Assembly: GCA_963930775.1 (NCBI GenBank)
Contig: OZ005689.1
Span: forward strand, 36,653,351-36,717,350
Source: Cliona cf. orientalis
Lineage: Eukaryota; Porifera; Demospongiae; Clionaida; Clionaidae
Direction: 5' to 3'
Length of the DNA stretch: 64,000 nucleotides
Part shown: positions 1-11,058 of the stretch, piece by piece
How the letters are laid out: each line of letters begins with the position of its first letter
Numbering within the stretch: position 1 is the stretch's first letter
Notes under the pieces: model-generated
Told to the model about the DNA's origin: nothing
The model's input: only the letters and a program-made list of their open reading frames with translations
Databases searched by the model: none
Translations under genes and position numbers: made by a program

Positions 1-126
1 AATACATTAGCCTTGTTCCCAGCCCTAGCTAGCTAATAAGGAAACTGAGCTGGAAAGGAAGAATTTATAAGGAAATCGCTTAAGAACAGGTACCTATTAA
101 TTGCATCACAAAAAGCAGAAATATGA

Positions 127-309
127 AAGCTGACAATAAAGGAAAGAGATGTTGCTATAAGAAAAGCAGATAAATACAAGAGAAAAATAATTGACGAAGT
201 TGAAAGGGAGTGGGAAGAAGCTAGGGGAGGAAATCAAGATCAAACGAACGAAGCACAGAAACAGAATTTGGGTAAAATAGCATGGATTGTGAAATATGTA
301 TTATTATAA
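127..309 (+). CDS. candidate terminal exon, highly charged peptide
   Basis: An open frame of 60 codons ends at TAA 307-309. The translation is strongly charged (runs such as KADKYKRKIIDEVEREWEEA), as expected of a coiled-coil or helical tail and unlike random AT-rich DNA. A stop lies just upstream (TGA 124-126), so if it is real it must be a spliced last exon; an acceptor-like AG sits at 128-129. The gene would lie mostly to the left of the window. The function is not recognisable. It could be a chance open frame. Confidence 0.3.
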   Translation, partial: KLTIKERDVAIRKADKYKRKIIDEVEREWEEARGGNQDQTNEAQKQNLGKIAWIVKYVLL

Positions 310-497
310 TTTATTATTTTTAATTGTATGAGCGATAAGGAGTACTGTAATAACTCTTAGTCTAGAGCTCTCTCGAGCACAAAACCCTCAGCGCGTTGCA
401 TGGAAACTCAGGGCCTCGCTGGAGCCTTTCTAGGACTTAAAAATCAGTAAATATGTAGAGTATCTAGTACGCGTGTATCCAGCGAATACATTACAAG

Positions 498-1454
498 CAG
501 GTGTCTAGATTCAATGGAACGTGGAACGGTGGAATGGAACAGTGGAACGATGGAATGGAATAGTGGAATGGTGGAACGGTGGAATACTGGAATGGTGGAT
601 CGAGCTATTAACGACCCTGTACCGGTTGTTGAGTTACGCATCGCTATAGCTATCTAACAGACAAAATTAATTATTATTCTCAGTGGAGTAGCTATCACTG
701 TATCAACCTCTGGCACACACCTAGTCTGTGATAACTAGCTACTGAAGCATTGATTGACTCATCAGCCATCATTGGACCCTGGCTGAAGGAGGAACGAAGA
801 GGACCACATTCAGGGAAATTGAAGTATGCAATACAGTGGAGAATTATGCACACCCATACACATCATAGTAGTCACTGACTCACGGTATTGTCAATACACT
901 CACATAAATTATTAGGACTTCGTGGTAGTGAATATTAACAATCCTTTTGAAACAATAATGTATTATATATATCAAATACACTACAAACTTTAATATGAAT
1001 ATTAATTTTGATTAATTGATTACGGCATCCAGCCGAGTGGCACAGTTGACATGATCATCACCCAGGGAGCTATAGTTAGTATTATGATAACTTATCCATT
1101 CAATAAATGTAAGGGCACCGTGACTATCCAGGCCTTGGTCCCAGGCAGTGTCAGGGATATAGCTATAGCATTCAAGGCCATAATAATTATTGTTATGGCA
1201 TGGCAACAAATTAAATAGGCACCATCATGACTACGGCATCATCTGTCTGTGCTGGAAGTAGCAGTATATCTACATCCCTGACCTATTCTTTCTCGCCTGT
1301 CTGACTCTGCTCTAGCTGAGCTGCGCGCGCACGAATAAGTGGTGTGGTACAGGGTCGTTAGTCATAGTTGCCCATTCCACTATTCAACCGTTCCACCATT
1401 CCACCGTTCCACTGTTCCATTCCACCGTTCCACGTTCCATTGAATCTAGACACC
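498..1454. mobile_element. 957-bp Mutator-like non-autonomous element with long TIRs
   Basis: The two ends are inverted copies: GGTGTCTAGATTCAATGG begins the left arm and its reverse complement ends the right arm. The arms run for over 100 bp and contain a degenerate GTGGAACGGTGGAAT minisatellite, closing with ctattaacgaccctgtacc on the left and its inverse near 1340-1360. A perfect 9-bp direct repeat, cattacaag, flanks the element (489-497 and 1455-1463). Long TIRs plus a 9-bp duplication are the known signature of the Mutator superfamily. No transposase is encoded; the short frames inside are TIR or filler sequence. Confidence 0.85.
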
Positions 1455-1463
1455 CATTACAAG

Positions 1464-2118
1464 CTGAGCGCTACTTTCTCTGTTGGTTGAACTTCACGTG
1501 TTTTCTTGGCTTACGTAATGCCATGGATAAATAAAGCTAGCCTTGCGCTATATATAGCACGCATCACTGTCACAAGGGCCATAGGCTGGCCCGGCGCGCG
1601 ACTGCAGCAGCGTGACCAACCTGAACTTCGGAAGGAATACTGTGTTGTTGAGTTCGTCTCTGTGATTGAAGCATCGAAACTTGTCGCTATCAAGGTTGAG
1701 AGTCGATCTTAGACGCCATGCACCTCCATGATTTCTGGGGCCAGCATCGATCGATGTGTACGCATTCTATTGACGACCTTTTACCACATGCACCATTACA
1801 CTGTGCAGCTACTGGGGAGATGGTCAAGTGTTCATTGATAATATAAGTCACTAATGCCTAGCCTAATAAATACATGATATTATTATTATTATGTTACTCT
1901 AGCCAGTGCTATTCTATTATAATTATTATCTATTAAACTAACATGTTTCAGTTCAATTTGTCCTGGACCAAGTGAAAAGTTTGACTGCATGAGTCAGTAT
2001 TTTAGTCGCAATGATACCTCGTGCAGGGTGTAGTTGATGCGATAAATTATTATTCACAGTCCTCATCAACACCGAGTCTTAGATTTAATTGCTCTAGCCT
2101 GGTTCTTTGCTCTAGTAG
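1464..2118. other. no gene seen
   Basis: Unique-looking AT-rich DNA. A 68-codon frame at 1506-1712 is open on both strands and has no splice context or recognisable protein. An ATTAAA on the minus strand near 2083-2090 fits a polyadenylation signal for the gene that ends at 2119. Confidence 0.5.
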
Positions 2119-3070
2119 CTACAACCGTCGTGATCGCACGCATTGTACCGACCAGTTGCTTTCTTCAATCTTGCCAACATAATGCTTACAATCCGCATCT
2201 GCATTTGCTCCATGACCAACTATGGCCTCTCCAATTTGAAAGCCACGTACTTCAATATTAGCTTCTGTAATTTTATAGATCATTGGGGAGAAAATATGTA
2301 CCATAATTAAAGTTGCATATTCTTGTGAATCTAATATTATGGCAGTGCCTCCAAGTATAACGAATTTATCAGTAATTTTTACTGAATTCTGACCATAAAT
2401 ACTGATACAGATTTCAAAAATACTGAAAACTGGGGGAGTTTAGTAGCTACGTAGTATATTATATATGAAGCTCTTTATATAATAATGAGAAATACTGAAA
2501 ATGCATGCAAAATTATGGGAATACTCTTTTATACTGAAATTAAAAACAGGAGAACAGCTTGGGGGCACTGTTATGGATTACCTTTATAATCCTCAGCCAT
2601 AGCATAGTCTAAGAGTGCTGCAATAAGAGCTTGATTTCTGGCTACAATAGTATGGGTAGAACAGTCGTAAGGAACATACCTATAGCCAGCTTAAGCCATT
2701 ATACATGCAAAACAGAAAAGTAGAAACTATTATTAATTTAATGAATACAATGTTAATGCTATCAGAAATAGTTACAGACAGCCACACTTTGCAACTCAAA
2801 AATTGTATATGATATAAGTGTACTAGAGTACTATAGACTAGACCCTAGCCTCGTCCCCAGGCCACTCCCAAGTTTTCAATGCGTGCAACATTGAAATCGT
2901 GGGAGTGGCCTGGGGATGATGCTATATGGATTATTACGTACACAGAAACTAGTAATGAATACAATGTTATTATACGTACACAGCTTCAGTTGACGTTCTT
3001 TTCCACCTGGAAATGAATAGGATAGAGCCACAGAGGCTGCCAAAACAATAATCAAAACTGTAATCTTCAT
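2119..3070 (-). CDS. small secreted protein, three exons, 98 aa
   Basis: Three exons join in phase on the minus strand: exon 1 3070-2980 (91 nt), exon 2 2641-2582 (60 nt), exon 3 2264-2119 (146 nt). They total 297 nt, or 98 codons plus TAG. The first residues, MKITVLIIVLAASVALS, are a typical signal peptide (positively charged start, hydrophobic core, small residues), so the product is probably secreted. Donors are GTACGT and GTAATC; acceptors are TTGTAG and TTACAG. The mature part has few cysteines (two near the C-terminus) and an acidic/basic mix. An ATTAAA lies about 30 nt past the stop. No family is recognised. Neighbouring secreted gene at 4494-6072 also has a signal-peptide first exon but a different body. 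The splice model is inferred by reading. Confidence 0.68.
2847..2920. repeat. hairpin element (tagcctcgtcccc family)
   Basis: Arms cctcgtccccaggccactcc and the near-perfect inverse face each other across about 25 nt. It lies in intron 1 of the small secreted gene. A related hairpin, with arms CTCGTCCCC/GGGGACGAG, is at 10638-10680. Confidence 0.6.
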
Positions 3071-4493
3071 TCCGTTCAGTGTCGTTCAAAGAGCCTATGC
3101 AGCAACTAAGATGTTATAGAATGCCTTGTTGTATGCGTATAGCTAGCTATGAAAATTTTGGCCTTATATAAGAAAGCTGTAGCTATTATATATACATCAT
3201 TGCATGATACATATAGGAAGCATACTGCGTGCATATACATTGCCATTCATGGATTAAATTTGTCAGGAACAAAACCGAATATCAATAAAGATTAGTGGCT
3301 TAATAATTAGTAATAACAAATAGATATAGATACACTCACTTGAAAGAGATATTAATTCTGTGTGTGTCAGGTAATATATAAAAGCAGGTACCCAAAAGCT
3401 ACAAAAAACACTGTCAGGAAAATTAAAAATTTATTTATCACAATGATACCAGTAGCTGTAATTGCTAGTAACTGTTGATAACCATGCATGAACTGTAGCC
3501 ACCAATCAAAGGAATTCTTAGATTGCTTCAAAGTCCTTTATTACGGTGGCTGTATAGCTAATAAGAATTTCTAGATCTACAGGTTCATGTGGGGCTACCT
3601 TCCCATAGGACAATGGAGTTAAGTAGTGATAATAAAAAAAACATAAGACGTATGCACGTGCAAAAGATTATGAGAATCTACTATTAGCTATATGGGCCGC
3701 TCAGAAAATTATAACTATTACAAAAGAAAGAGTATGAAATACCATTCAGATGTACGTTGAAATAATAATAACCTATCTAACTTTGTGCATGTGCTCTATA
3801 CAACTCTAGTTGTTTGAGGGAATCACTTGATCTTTCCCCTCCCACTCCATACTTTTGGCTCAAGCTCCCAGCTATAATATAGCTACACTGGTGGCGAATA
3901 AGCTCCCCCGCCTTGTCTGACTGTAAATGTAGATATTAGAGTCCATAATATGGCAACTAAAGCAGTATCTATATAATATTATTATAGTAGCTATATTATT
4001 GTGTCATAGTATCCCTTACTTTGTCGGTTTGCCGATCAAACAACTAGAGAAAGTACAAAGGTCATGCCATCCACCTGGCAATCATTGGTCAGTAATAATT
4101 ATCATACGGAAATGTCACAATCCCACAAATGAGCCCCCACCCTGGTTTCGACTAGCATGCAGAAAGGTAGCGTATTCGCAGGATTCCACAGTAATAGCTA
4201 AATTAATAGTAGCTAAGTGCACGCGCTATGTGTTCCTTTTGATGGTGTGGCCACAGCATATTATAAGTGATTATGTACTTACACCTTTTAATTATTTCCA
4301 GTTCATTAAATTTAATTTTCTGAAATTCCCATAAAAGTTGATCGGCAGATCCAAAAAACATGAAATTAAATTGATGTGGCCTTACTATAAGTTAAGGTAG
4401 CCTATCTATAGCTTATAGAGTTCATAAATCTTCTAAGTATTAATCACATATCAAACTGACTCTCATGCCACGTAGCTAGTAGTTATTCTGTTG
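3071..4493. other. no gene seen
   Basis: AT-rich DNA. The longest frame (3999-4334, plus) is dominated by low-information sequence without domain features, and I see no matching splice sites. It presumably holds the promoter of the 2119-3070 gene near 3071-3300 and the 3' flank of the 4494-6072 gene; no specific motif is claimed. Confidence 0.45.
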
Positions 4494-6072
4494 TTAATCT
4501 TTCAATTTCAAATTAAAACGTAGCTCCCATGCCATCTGACAGCCTCCTCCCCTATTATCCGTATCGTCTCTGTAGTACTGCGTCCAGAAGTTGGAATAAG
4601 CACAAAGCTCTCTACCTTCTCCAATACCACACTGACCACCATCACCATCTGGATACCAGATATAGCAAAGCTGGACGTAACGGAGCCACTCAGGTGCATC
4701 AGTAGGAATGGACAGTATCCATGACATTCTACAACCACCGCCTCGATTATCTGTGTCGTCTCGATACTAGATCCCACAGAAGCACACAGCAGTTGAGCTG
4801 CCCCTCCTCCACACTGTCCTCCATCACCATCTGCATACCACCGATAGCAAATCTGCACATTATCCTTGAACCACTGTTCAGCATCAGGTGAACTGAGCAT
4901 TTACATGACATGAAATACCATTAAATCTTATATAAGGCCACACAGAATAAATTGTTTATTTGAAATAAAAGATAGTAGGGTTGGCAGATGATCGATAATT
5001 TAACCAAAGAATTTTAATTACAAGTGTCAGTGTTTCTATGTATATTCCAGCTGTCTGGTAGCTTAAAAATACATTTTTAAGACAGTCCTACGTATTAAAG
5101 TCTCAATCGGTATAGGTGCCTGTAGTAAACTCAGCTTTTGGATATACAGTCAGTCACTGTCAGGTTAGTTCAAACAACCATTAATTTAATTCTGAGTGGC
5201 CCAATGCTAGCCACAGATATTGCTGTTTTCTTACTACGGACCTGATACTCCATTGCATTCGGCAGCCTCCACCACGATTGTCAGTGTCATCACGATAAAA
5301 AGGAGTTGGAAATCCAATGTGTGTGCGTGCGTGCACAGACTTCTCTATGTGTTAATGCACCACCACACTGACCATCATCGCCATCTGGTCGCCATTTGTA
5401 ACACAGCTGGGTAGACATTTTCGGTGAACCAGGTTGGGACATCACCTATGCTTACTACATGTACAGTGGGCAGTAAAATTATTACTAAAGTAACTGCAAC
5501 AATTGTAAAATTAAGATAAACTAGCTATATAGCTAGCTATAATAATATTATACCTTCTGCTTATTCTTTACCAATGGATGGCCGAGGTAGTTCATCTGGA
5601 GTGGATGCAAATCCAAGTGACAAAATTGGCTACTATATATGGTACATAGACCACAATAAACTAATCGTCGGTTAGAGATAAAAGTGTCATATAAATTTAG
5701 CAGAAAAAATTTACTTTAGAGAATTATAGTAAAACAAATGCAGTTTCTTGTCAAGCTAGCCTTCAGTTAAATTAGGCTGCTGCATGCACATAATTATAAG
5801 ATTTAATAAGACTATAATAATCCAAATGGAAGTTTAAGTGAGAGACAAAATTAATCATACAAGTTGATGTTTAGAAAGATGAAGCATTGATAGGGTAATC
5901 TCAACATTATGGGATGGCTGCATGTAAATCAAATACTAAGCTTACCATCAGCCTTGATCACGGCATTATCCAATTGCTGTAGAGAGAGCTCATTGTTGGG
6001 TTTATCATTAGGCCAAGTTACAACTAAGGCCAATAGAGTAGTAAAGACTACTACAACTGACAGAACTTTCAT
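4494..6072 (-). pseudogene. secreted protein with tandem DDTDNRGGGC domains, frame-damaged
   Basis: Exon 1 (6072-5946) encodes a signal peptide, MKVLSVVVVFTTLLALVV, and ends in phase 1 at a GTAAGC donor. A 24-nt microexon (5595-5572) keeps phase 1, and exon 3 starts at 5445 in the matching phase. Downstream are three copies of a roughly 75-residue domain: a W-(F/L) start, then CYxW, PDGDGGQCG, (E/L)(L/V)CA, YRDDTDNRGGGC and MxW. The last copy (4727-4494) is intact and ends at a stop after about 77 residues. The middle copy (about 4895-4720) needs one frame change between its CA and YRDD blocks. The first copy (5445-5206) has a 4-nt insertion and a second break. The conserved Cys pairs suggest disulfides, and the Asp-rich loops possibly calcium. 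No family name is certain. It is either a decaying gene or a real gene with assembly indels. Confidence 0.55.
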
Positions 6073-6269
6073 TTGCAAACTGTATTATTCTTGTATCTTT
6101 GGAGCTCAGGGAAGTTTGAAGTCAAATTCAGAAAATTACCAGCTAGCTATCAGTTGCTTGCAGACTGCTCGAGAGGTTTGAATCAACTGAGCTTCTTTAT
6201 ATATACTCTCAGGATTACAATTATGGTGGAGTAATCTGTAGCAATAAGGCTTACTTACAGGTAGTTTAC

Positions 6270-6390
6270 TACCACTCAATCTGACAATTGGAAATCCTGG
6301 CCATGTGTGCACAGACTTCTCTATGTGTTAATGCACCACCACACTGGCCACCATCGCCATCTGGTCTCTAAAGAAAGCGAACTGAGAGAA
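6270..6390 (-). pseudogene. isolated fragment of the DDTDNRGGGC-type domain
   Basis: The minus-strand translation reads RPDGDGGQCGGALTHREVCA, almost the same as the first domain copy at 5445-5206. There is no intact YRDD half and no signal peptide nearby. It looks like part of a second gene copy or a duplicated exon upstream of the main gene. Confidence 0.5.
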
Positions 6391-6589
6391 TCGCCATATA
6401 TCATCGATAGTCCACGGTCTGTCATGCAACTAATGGTCCCCCCCACATTTAGTAGTGGAACTAGCTGCACAACACTTAAAATGATAAGTGTCAATGTCAG
6501 TGTCGTTCATAATAATGGAAATGCACTAGAGTTCTTATAGAGCAATAACTTGCGTGCTGCATCCTGCTGCAGCAGTATGGCCTGCACTG

Positions 6590-6850
6590 TTGACGATCTT
6601 TACCTGCATATTGTGCTAACCAGCCAGGGTGCAATTGATAGGTGTGGCCAATAAAATGCGGTGTTTACGACGCTCGTGGGCCTATTCAAAGCATAATAAT
6701 TATAGCAAGTTTTCAACAAATTCATTGTGCTTAGGAGTTGCTCTGATGCCTAGATCTGGCGGTTTTCTCGGGTCACAAGTTTCTTGCTGACGATGACAAG
6801 ACAACAGACAACAGACAAACCGATTGCTTTACCCCTTGCGTTCTATCGTA
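6590..6850. repeat. dispersed repeat family A, copy 1
   Basis: Shares blocks with 13140-13365, 46315-46525 and the tail at 44725-44820: gataggtgt, gtgtttacgacgctcgtggg, gatgcctagatctggcg, cagacaaaccgattgcttta, ccccttgcg. Colinear blocks and a fixed 3' tail suggest a short interspersed element or the common 3' end of a retrotransposon. No pol III boxes were identified, so 'SINE' is not claimed. Confidence 0.6.
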
Positions 6851-7143
6851 TCTTCCTATTTCACGGGAAGGCTAAATATCGACTCCTTTGCTAAACATTG
6901 ATCCCTGTGATAAACATTGTGTAGGTAGTTTTGAGACAAACAGCACCCCATAGATATGGGGGACCACTTACTGCAGCGGGGGACCATTTATGGCGCACAC
7001 AGGATGTCCGGGGGGACCAATTAACTCGTTACAGTCCACAATAGTACGATCGAGTATTATTTTTTTTTTTTTTTTTTTTTTGTCTATGATATTTCTTGCA
7101 GTTAGGAATGCAAAGGACACAAAAAGTAGCAATATAAAAAATG

Positions 7144-7304
7144 CTAGTGATAAACATGTGCCCGTATATTAGATTTAAACAAGGATATGGAGGAAATGAC
7201 AGTATTATTAGTGAGTGAGGTGGGTAGTGAATTCCATAGTCTTATACTACGAGGTACATACGAGTTGTAATAATAACAAGTACGAGCAAAAGGACAAATA
7301 AATG
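7144..7304 (-). pseudogene. C-terminal end of the LINE RT ORF, displaced
   Basis: The minus-strand frame reads PFARTCYYYNSYVPRSIRLW then NSLP, the typical end of LINE ORF2 proteins, and stops at 7144-7146. Removing the nested element and one copy of its target duplication joins codon TGT (7979-7981, equivalent to 7294-7296) to this segment in the same frame. Confidence 0.75.
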
Positions 7305-7979
7305 TGACCTTCCATGACAAAACCAACCATATTGCGCTGACAACCGATTTTTAGTTAAGGCCACCATTACCAAGTACAACCTTTGAACTATTGCTCCTGC
7401 AAATTTGAAGTCTCTAGCCCGTGTAGTCATGGAGATATGAGCCAAAATGTACCCGGATCGCCCGTAATAAAAATGTGCAGCAAGCACAGTGAAACATTGC
7501 TACGTACGTTGCACGCGGAAGTCCGTATATTCGCCGTTTATGCAAAGTACGTGGCCACGCCCACTAAGTCAAAGAGCCAGATGGCGGCCAGAATGTTGGA
7601 AAGAAAGCAGTAGCCAGCGTTTCCATGGAAAAGAACGAAAAGATAAGCGTGTCTATAGATCGTTAGTACACAAAATCGAAGAAAGAAGTGTCTGGAGAGT
7701 TTTTTCTGTGCAGCTGCCGTGCTTGCCTACTTGCAACTATGGCAACGGCTCCGTATCATGGACGGCCAATGTTAGCTACCCGGCCGACTTCTTCGAGCCA
7801 TAACTCAGTAAGTATAGCGTTCTAGAAGCTACGAAGCAGATTTTTGTGTAGAGGAATGATTCCTCTATCGATCTATGCCAAAAAGTGAAAAATGATAATT
7901 ATCACCTTGGGCAACTAAATAGGCCTGTATCTCAGATTGATATCCAGCGCAATATGGTTGGTTTTGTCATGGACGGTCA
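7305..7979. mobile_element. 675-bp TIR element nested in the LINE
   Basis: Ends TGACCTTCCATGACAAAACC and the inverse of TGACCGTCCATGACAAAACC form about 34-bp TIRs that run on to catattgcgctg. The flanks caaataaatg (7295-7304) and caaatgaatg (7980-7989) are a 10-bp target duplication with one difference. The internal frames (for example 7489-7803 plus) show no transposase. A Mutator-like element is possible from the 9-10-bp duplication. Confidence 0.75.
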
Positions 7980-8020
7980 CAAATGAATGTGGATTTGAAG
8001 AACGAGTGACTCTTTGAACG

Positions 8021-9889
8021 TCAATAAATATTATCAGGAAAATGAAATAAACCATGGATTATTCTGAACATAGAGCACAAGTCTAGATAAGCTCTTCTTT
8101 GCTGCATGTTTGGTACAGAGAAGAGTTGCAGCAGTTCCTCATAATTTGCATCCCAGTTCTTGGCACACATGCGTAAGGCAAATTTTTGGACTCCTTCAAT
8201 CGAGTTTATTTCCCCAACTTTATATGGACTCCATACTTGGCTTGCATACTCCAGGTTGGGACGAACTAGGGAGATGTACATTTGAAAGAGGCTCTCTGAG
8301 CTGGAGTATTGGTAAAAACGGCGGTACACAAGTCCAAGTATCTTTCTTGCCTTTGTGCAGAGATTTTTCACGTGTTGAGTCCAAGATAGATTATCGGATA
8401 GCAATAGGCCAAGGTACTTATAAGTAGGTACTCGTTCAAGCAGCTGCCCACACAAGTGCAATTGTGGAGTGAATAGAGAATCAGGTTGAATTTTTCGTGA
8501 GACAAGCATGAACTTGCATTTCTGCACATTGAAGTGCAGATAGTTGCTGTCGACCCAGTCGGAGATCTTGTTCACATCCTGTTGAAGCAGATGGAAGTCA
8601 CTTTGGCAAGAAATTGGTCTGTAAAGAAGCATGTCGTCTGCAAAAAGGGTAAGGTGACTATCTCTGGAGAGCAACAGAGATTTGATGCCGTCAATGTAAA
8701 TTAAAAACAAAAGTGGGCCTATCACCGAACCTTGTGGAACCCCCGAGTAGACAGGTAGAGAGTTGGACGCCGCTCCATTTACCACGACTTTTTGGGTTCT
8801 ACCAGAGAGGTAGCTGTGGATCCATCTTAGGAGTAGTGGATGCAAATTAATATCTTCCAGCTTTCTCAAAAGTAAGCGATGTGGTACCGAGTCGAATGCT
8901 TCCCTAAAATCGAAGAATACAGCTCCTACTTCCCTGCCGCTCTCTAATAGTTGGAACCAATTATTTGTAGTTTCTAGCAGGGCAGTAGTAGTAGACTTTC
9001 CTGCCTGGAATCCCCACTGCGAGTCAGAGATTGGGTGAGACTGATCCAGATGTTTAGAGAGGAGGCTGAATATGTGTCTCTCTAGGAGTTTACTTAGAAC
9101 CGGTAGTAGAGAAATTGGTCGGTAGTTTCCTGGATTTCGTTTATCTGCAGACTTTGGAATTGGTACAACTGAGGAGACTTTCCACTTATTTGGAAACATT
9201 CCTGTTGAGATCGAAAGATTAAATAATTTGGTGACTGGTGCACTGATGTTCGTTGCGACCGCTTTTAACATGCGGCCCGAGATGCCATCTGGCCCATTTG
9301 ACTTTGAAATGTCAATTGTCTCTAACAGGTGCAGGACCTCCTCTTCTGTACACAATAGGTTCTCAATGGAATCGTAGGTATTCGCAGGTGGCACCATACT
9401 ATTAGGGACATTCAGGGGCGGGAGAGATGTATTGAAGCAATTAAAGAAACAGGTGTTCAACAAATTTGCTTTGTCTTGGTCTGTAGTCGCTTCGGTATCA
9501 TTAATTGACAAGGTTGGGATTGTGGAGTCATTTTTATTCAGATGCTTCACGGCTTTCCAAAATTGTTTTTTGTCCGATGTATTAATACTTCTATTGAAAA
9601 ATTGATGTTTTGAATATCGTAGCATTGATGTCACTTTGTTCCTCAGACCCTTGTACTTGTTCCAACTTGCATGGGATCCAGATGATTTGGCTCTTTTGTA
9701 CATATGATTTCTTCTCAAAATTGCGTGGCGTATGCTTTTTGACATCCAGGGTAAGTTTTTTTTCTTCGGTAGCACACCTTTTGGAATGCATGTTTCCATG
9801 ATATTCATAAAACATTGTTCCCAGTTAAGCAGTGATTGATTTACATCAGAACAGTCTACTATATGATCCCAATCTGTGTTCGACAGCAT
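8021..9889 (-). CDS. non-LTR retrotransposon reverse transcriptase (ORF2 fragment)
   Basis: 622 residues with the ordered RT motifs: NYRPISLLP (about 255-263), GFQAGKST (about 294-300), FFDFREAFDSVPH with the first catalytic Asp (about 325-337), SGVPQGSVIGPLLF (about 382-395), FADDMLLY with the catalytic Asp pair (about 416-423), and KYLGLLLS. Motif 5'-FADD and the C-terminal helical region match Jockey/CR1-type LINEs. It would synthesise cDNA at a nicked target site in the nucleus. The frame stops at TGA 8021-8023, but coding sense continues to 7980 and then 7304-7144. The catalytic residues are all present, but the lost endonuclease and the insertion make the copy dead. Confidence 0.9.
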   Translation of the reverse strand: MLSNTDWDHIVDCSDVNQSLLNWEQCFMNIMETCIPKGVLPKKKNLPWMSKSIRHAILRRNHMYKRAKSSGSHASWNKYKGLRNKVTSMLRYSKHQFFNRSINTSDKKQFWKAVKHLNKNDSTIPTLSINDTEATTDQDKANLLNTCFFNCFNTSLPPLNVPNSMVPPANTYDSIENLLCTEEEVLHLLETIDISKSNGPDGISGRMLKAVATNISAPVTKLFNLSISTGMFPNKWKVSSVVPIPKSADKRNPGNYRPISLLPVLSKLLERHIFSLLSKHLDQSHPISDSQWGFQAGKSTTTALLETTNNWFQLLESGREVGAVFFDFREAFDSVPHRLLLRKLEDINLHPLLLRWIHSYLSGRTQKVVVNGAASNSLPVYSGVPQGSVIGPLLFLIYIDGIKSLLLSRDSHLTLFADDMLLYRPISCQSDFHLLQQDVNKISDWVDSNYLHFNVQKCKFMLVSRKIQPDSLFTPQLHLCGQLLERVPTYKYLGLLLSDNLSWTQHVKNLCTKARKILGLVYRRFYQYSSSESLFQMYISLVRPNLEYASQVWSPYKVGEINSIEGVQKFALRMCAKNWDANYEELLQLFSVPNMQQRRAYLDLCSMFRIIHGLFHFPDNIY

Positions 9890-9925
9890 CTCATTAGCTT
9901 TGTCAAGATGGGTGCAAGGCTACAC

Positions 9926-10637
9926 TTCATGGTTATCAACAGTTACTAGCAATTTCAGCTATATGTATTAAAATTATCCTGACAGTTTTGTTTGTAGCCT
10001 TTTTATGGGAATTTTTGGAAACTATTGAACTGAAAGGTGTAAGTGCTGTGGCCACACCATCAATAGAACACAGCTAGTGAGCTAACTGTAGATAGCTATA
10101 TATATACTGCCTTAAATTTTTACAGTTAGTGAAGAGGGGCTTATTTGCGAAACAAAATTACCTATGTACTCAGGTACATTAAGGTACCATTTAATTGCGT
10201 GGGTGGATATATCCCCAAATTGCCCCAAAAGCGCTGATATAAGTCGCTTACCCTTTGCTGAGCATTTTTAGCGTTGTAGGAGACATGAATGACTCCGTTT
10301 GGTATCCGCTATCGGTCGTCAATTTTAAGGTCAAAGGTCTTGCTTTCAGCCCCACCCCTTCCAAATGCGCATGCATCAGCCCCTCCCCTGTCCAACTGCG
10401 CATGCGCATATCGTCCATCGTGCCACGTGAACTTCGTCTGCGCACTACCGAGATAATTGGTAAGTTGTGTGTGTGTCTGTATCTACCGGTATATCTGTCG
10501 TGTGTGACACGATCATAGTTGTGAGATGATCTCTATTTGTGTGAGCATAATATAATAATATGGCTTACTGATAGTTTTCTCGCCTTTCCTGACTATGGAA
10601 CTGTATGCATGTCGCTAGCCTCATGTACTTATATGTG
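9926..10637. other. no gene seen
   Basis: AT-rich flank of the LINE. The stretch near 10290-10450 is more GC-rich, with open frames on both strands, but has no recognised protein and no clear splice sites. Confidence 0.4.
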
Positions 10638-10680
10638 TAGCCTCGTCCCCGCGTTGGGAGGGGCCTGGGGACGAGGCTAG
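10638..10680. repeat. short hairpin, tagcctcgtcccc arms
   Basis: tagcctcgtcccc and its perfect inverse ggggacgaggcta enclose about 17 nt. It relates to the hairpin at 2847-2920. The 'cctcgtccc...' and 'cgtgcccagac' end types recur at 39810-39865 and 55955-55975. Confidence 0.6.
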
Positions 10681-11058
10681 CATGTCGCCTGATTTACTGG
10701 GCTTGGAACGCTAGGGTTATGACTGGGGAGGAGGAAGGCTCTGGTGTTATGCCTATGTATACGAGACTAGTACCTGCTGCAGCCAGGAGTGGACGTCATC
10801 ACCAGGGCTTGCTAGGCTACTAGACTACATCTCACGAGTGAGGTTTGCACACAGGCATAGCAGCTAAGCACTGGTACAACTCCAGTATGGGCACAACACC
10901 AGAATCTGATCCTTCCTCCTCCTCCTGATATGTTACAAGTACCTGATTGCATATTCTCGTACCCATACGTAGATCGGAAAAAGAGTGTGGTGAAATATTT
11001 TTTCAACTTTGGTTCCAGATGTACACGACATAATATTATTATGACACGCAAACAAATA

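Larger units (their letters stand above)
7059..9925 (-). mobile_element. 5'-truncated LINE with poly(A) tail, split by a nested element
   Basis: Read on the minus strand, an open frame starts after a stop near 9925, runs through the reverse transcriptase, is interrupted by the 675-bp insertion at 7305-7979, resumes in frame and ends at 7144. It is followed by A22 (T22 at 7060-7081 on the plus strand). The apurinic-type endonuclease half expected upstream is absent, so the copy is 5'-truncated, the usual outcome of target-primed reverse transcription. Target duplications could not be delimited. Confidence 0.85.

Noticed and set aside
4494..6390. Naming the DDTDNRGGGC domain as a known lectin or crystallin
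   Set aside because: Cys and Asp spacing did not match any family I can name with confidence.
6570..7000. Possible pol III SINE at the left of family A
   Set aside because: No convincing A and B boxes in the correct spacing were found.
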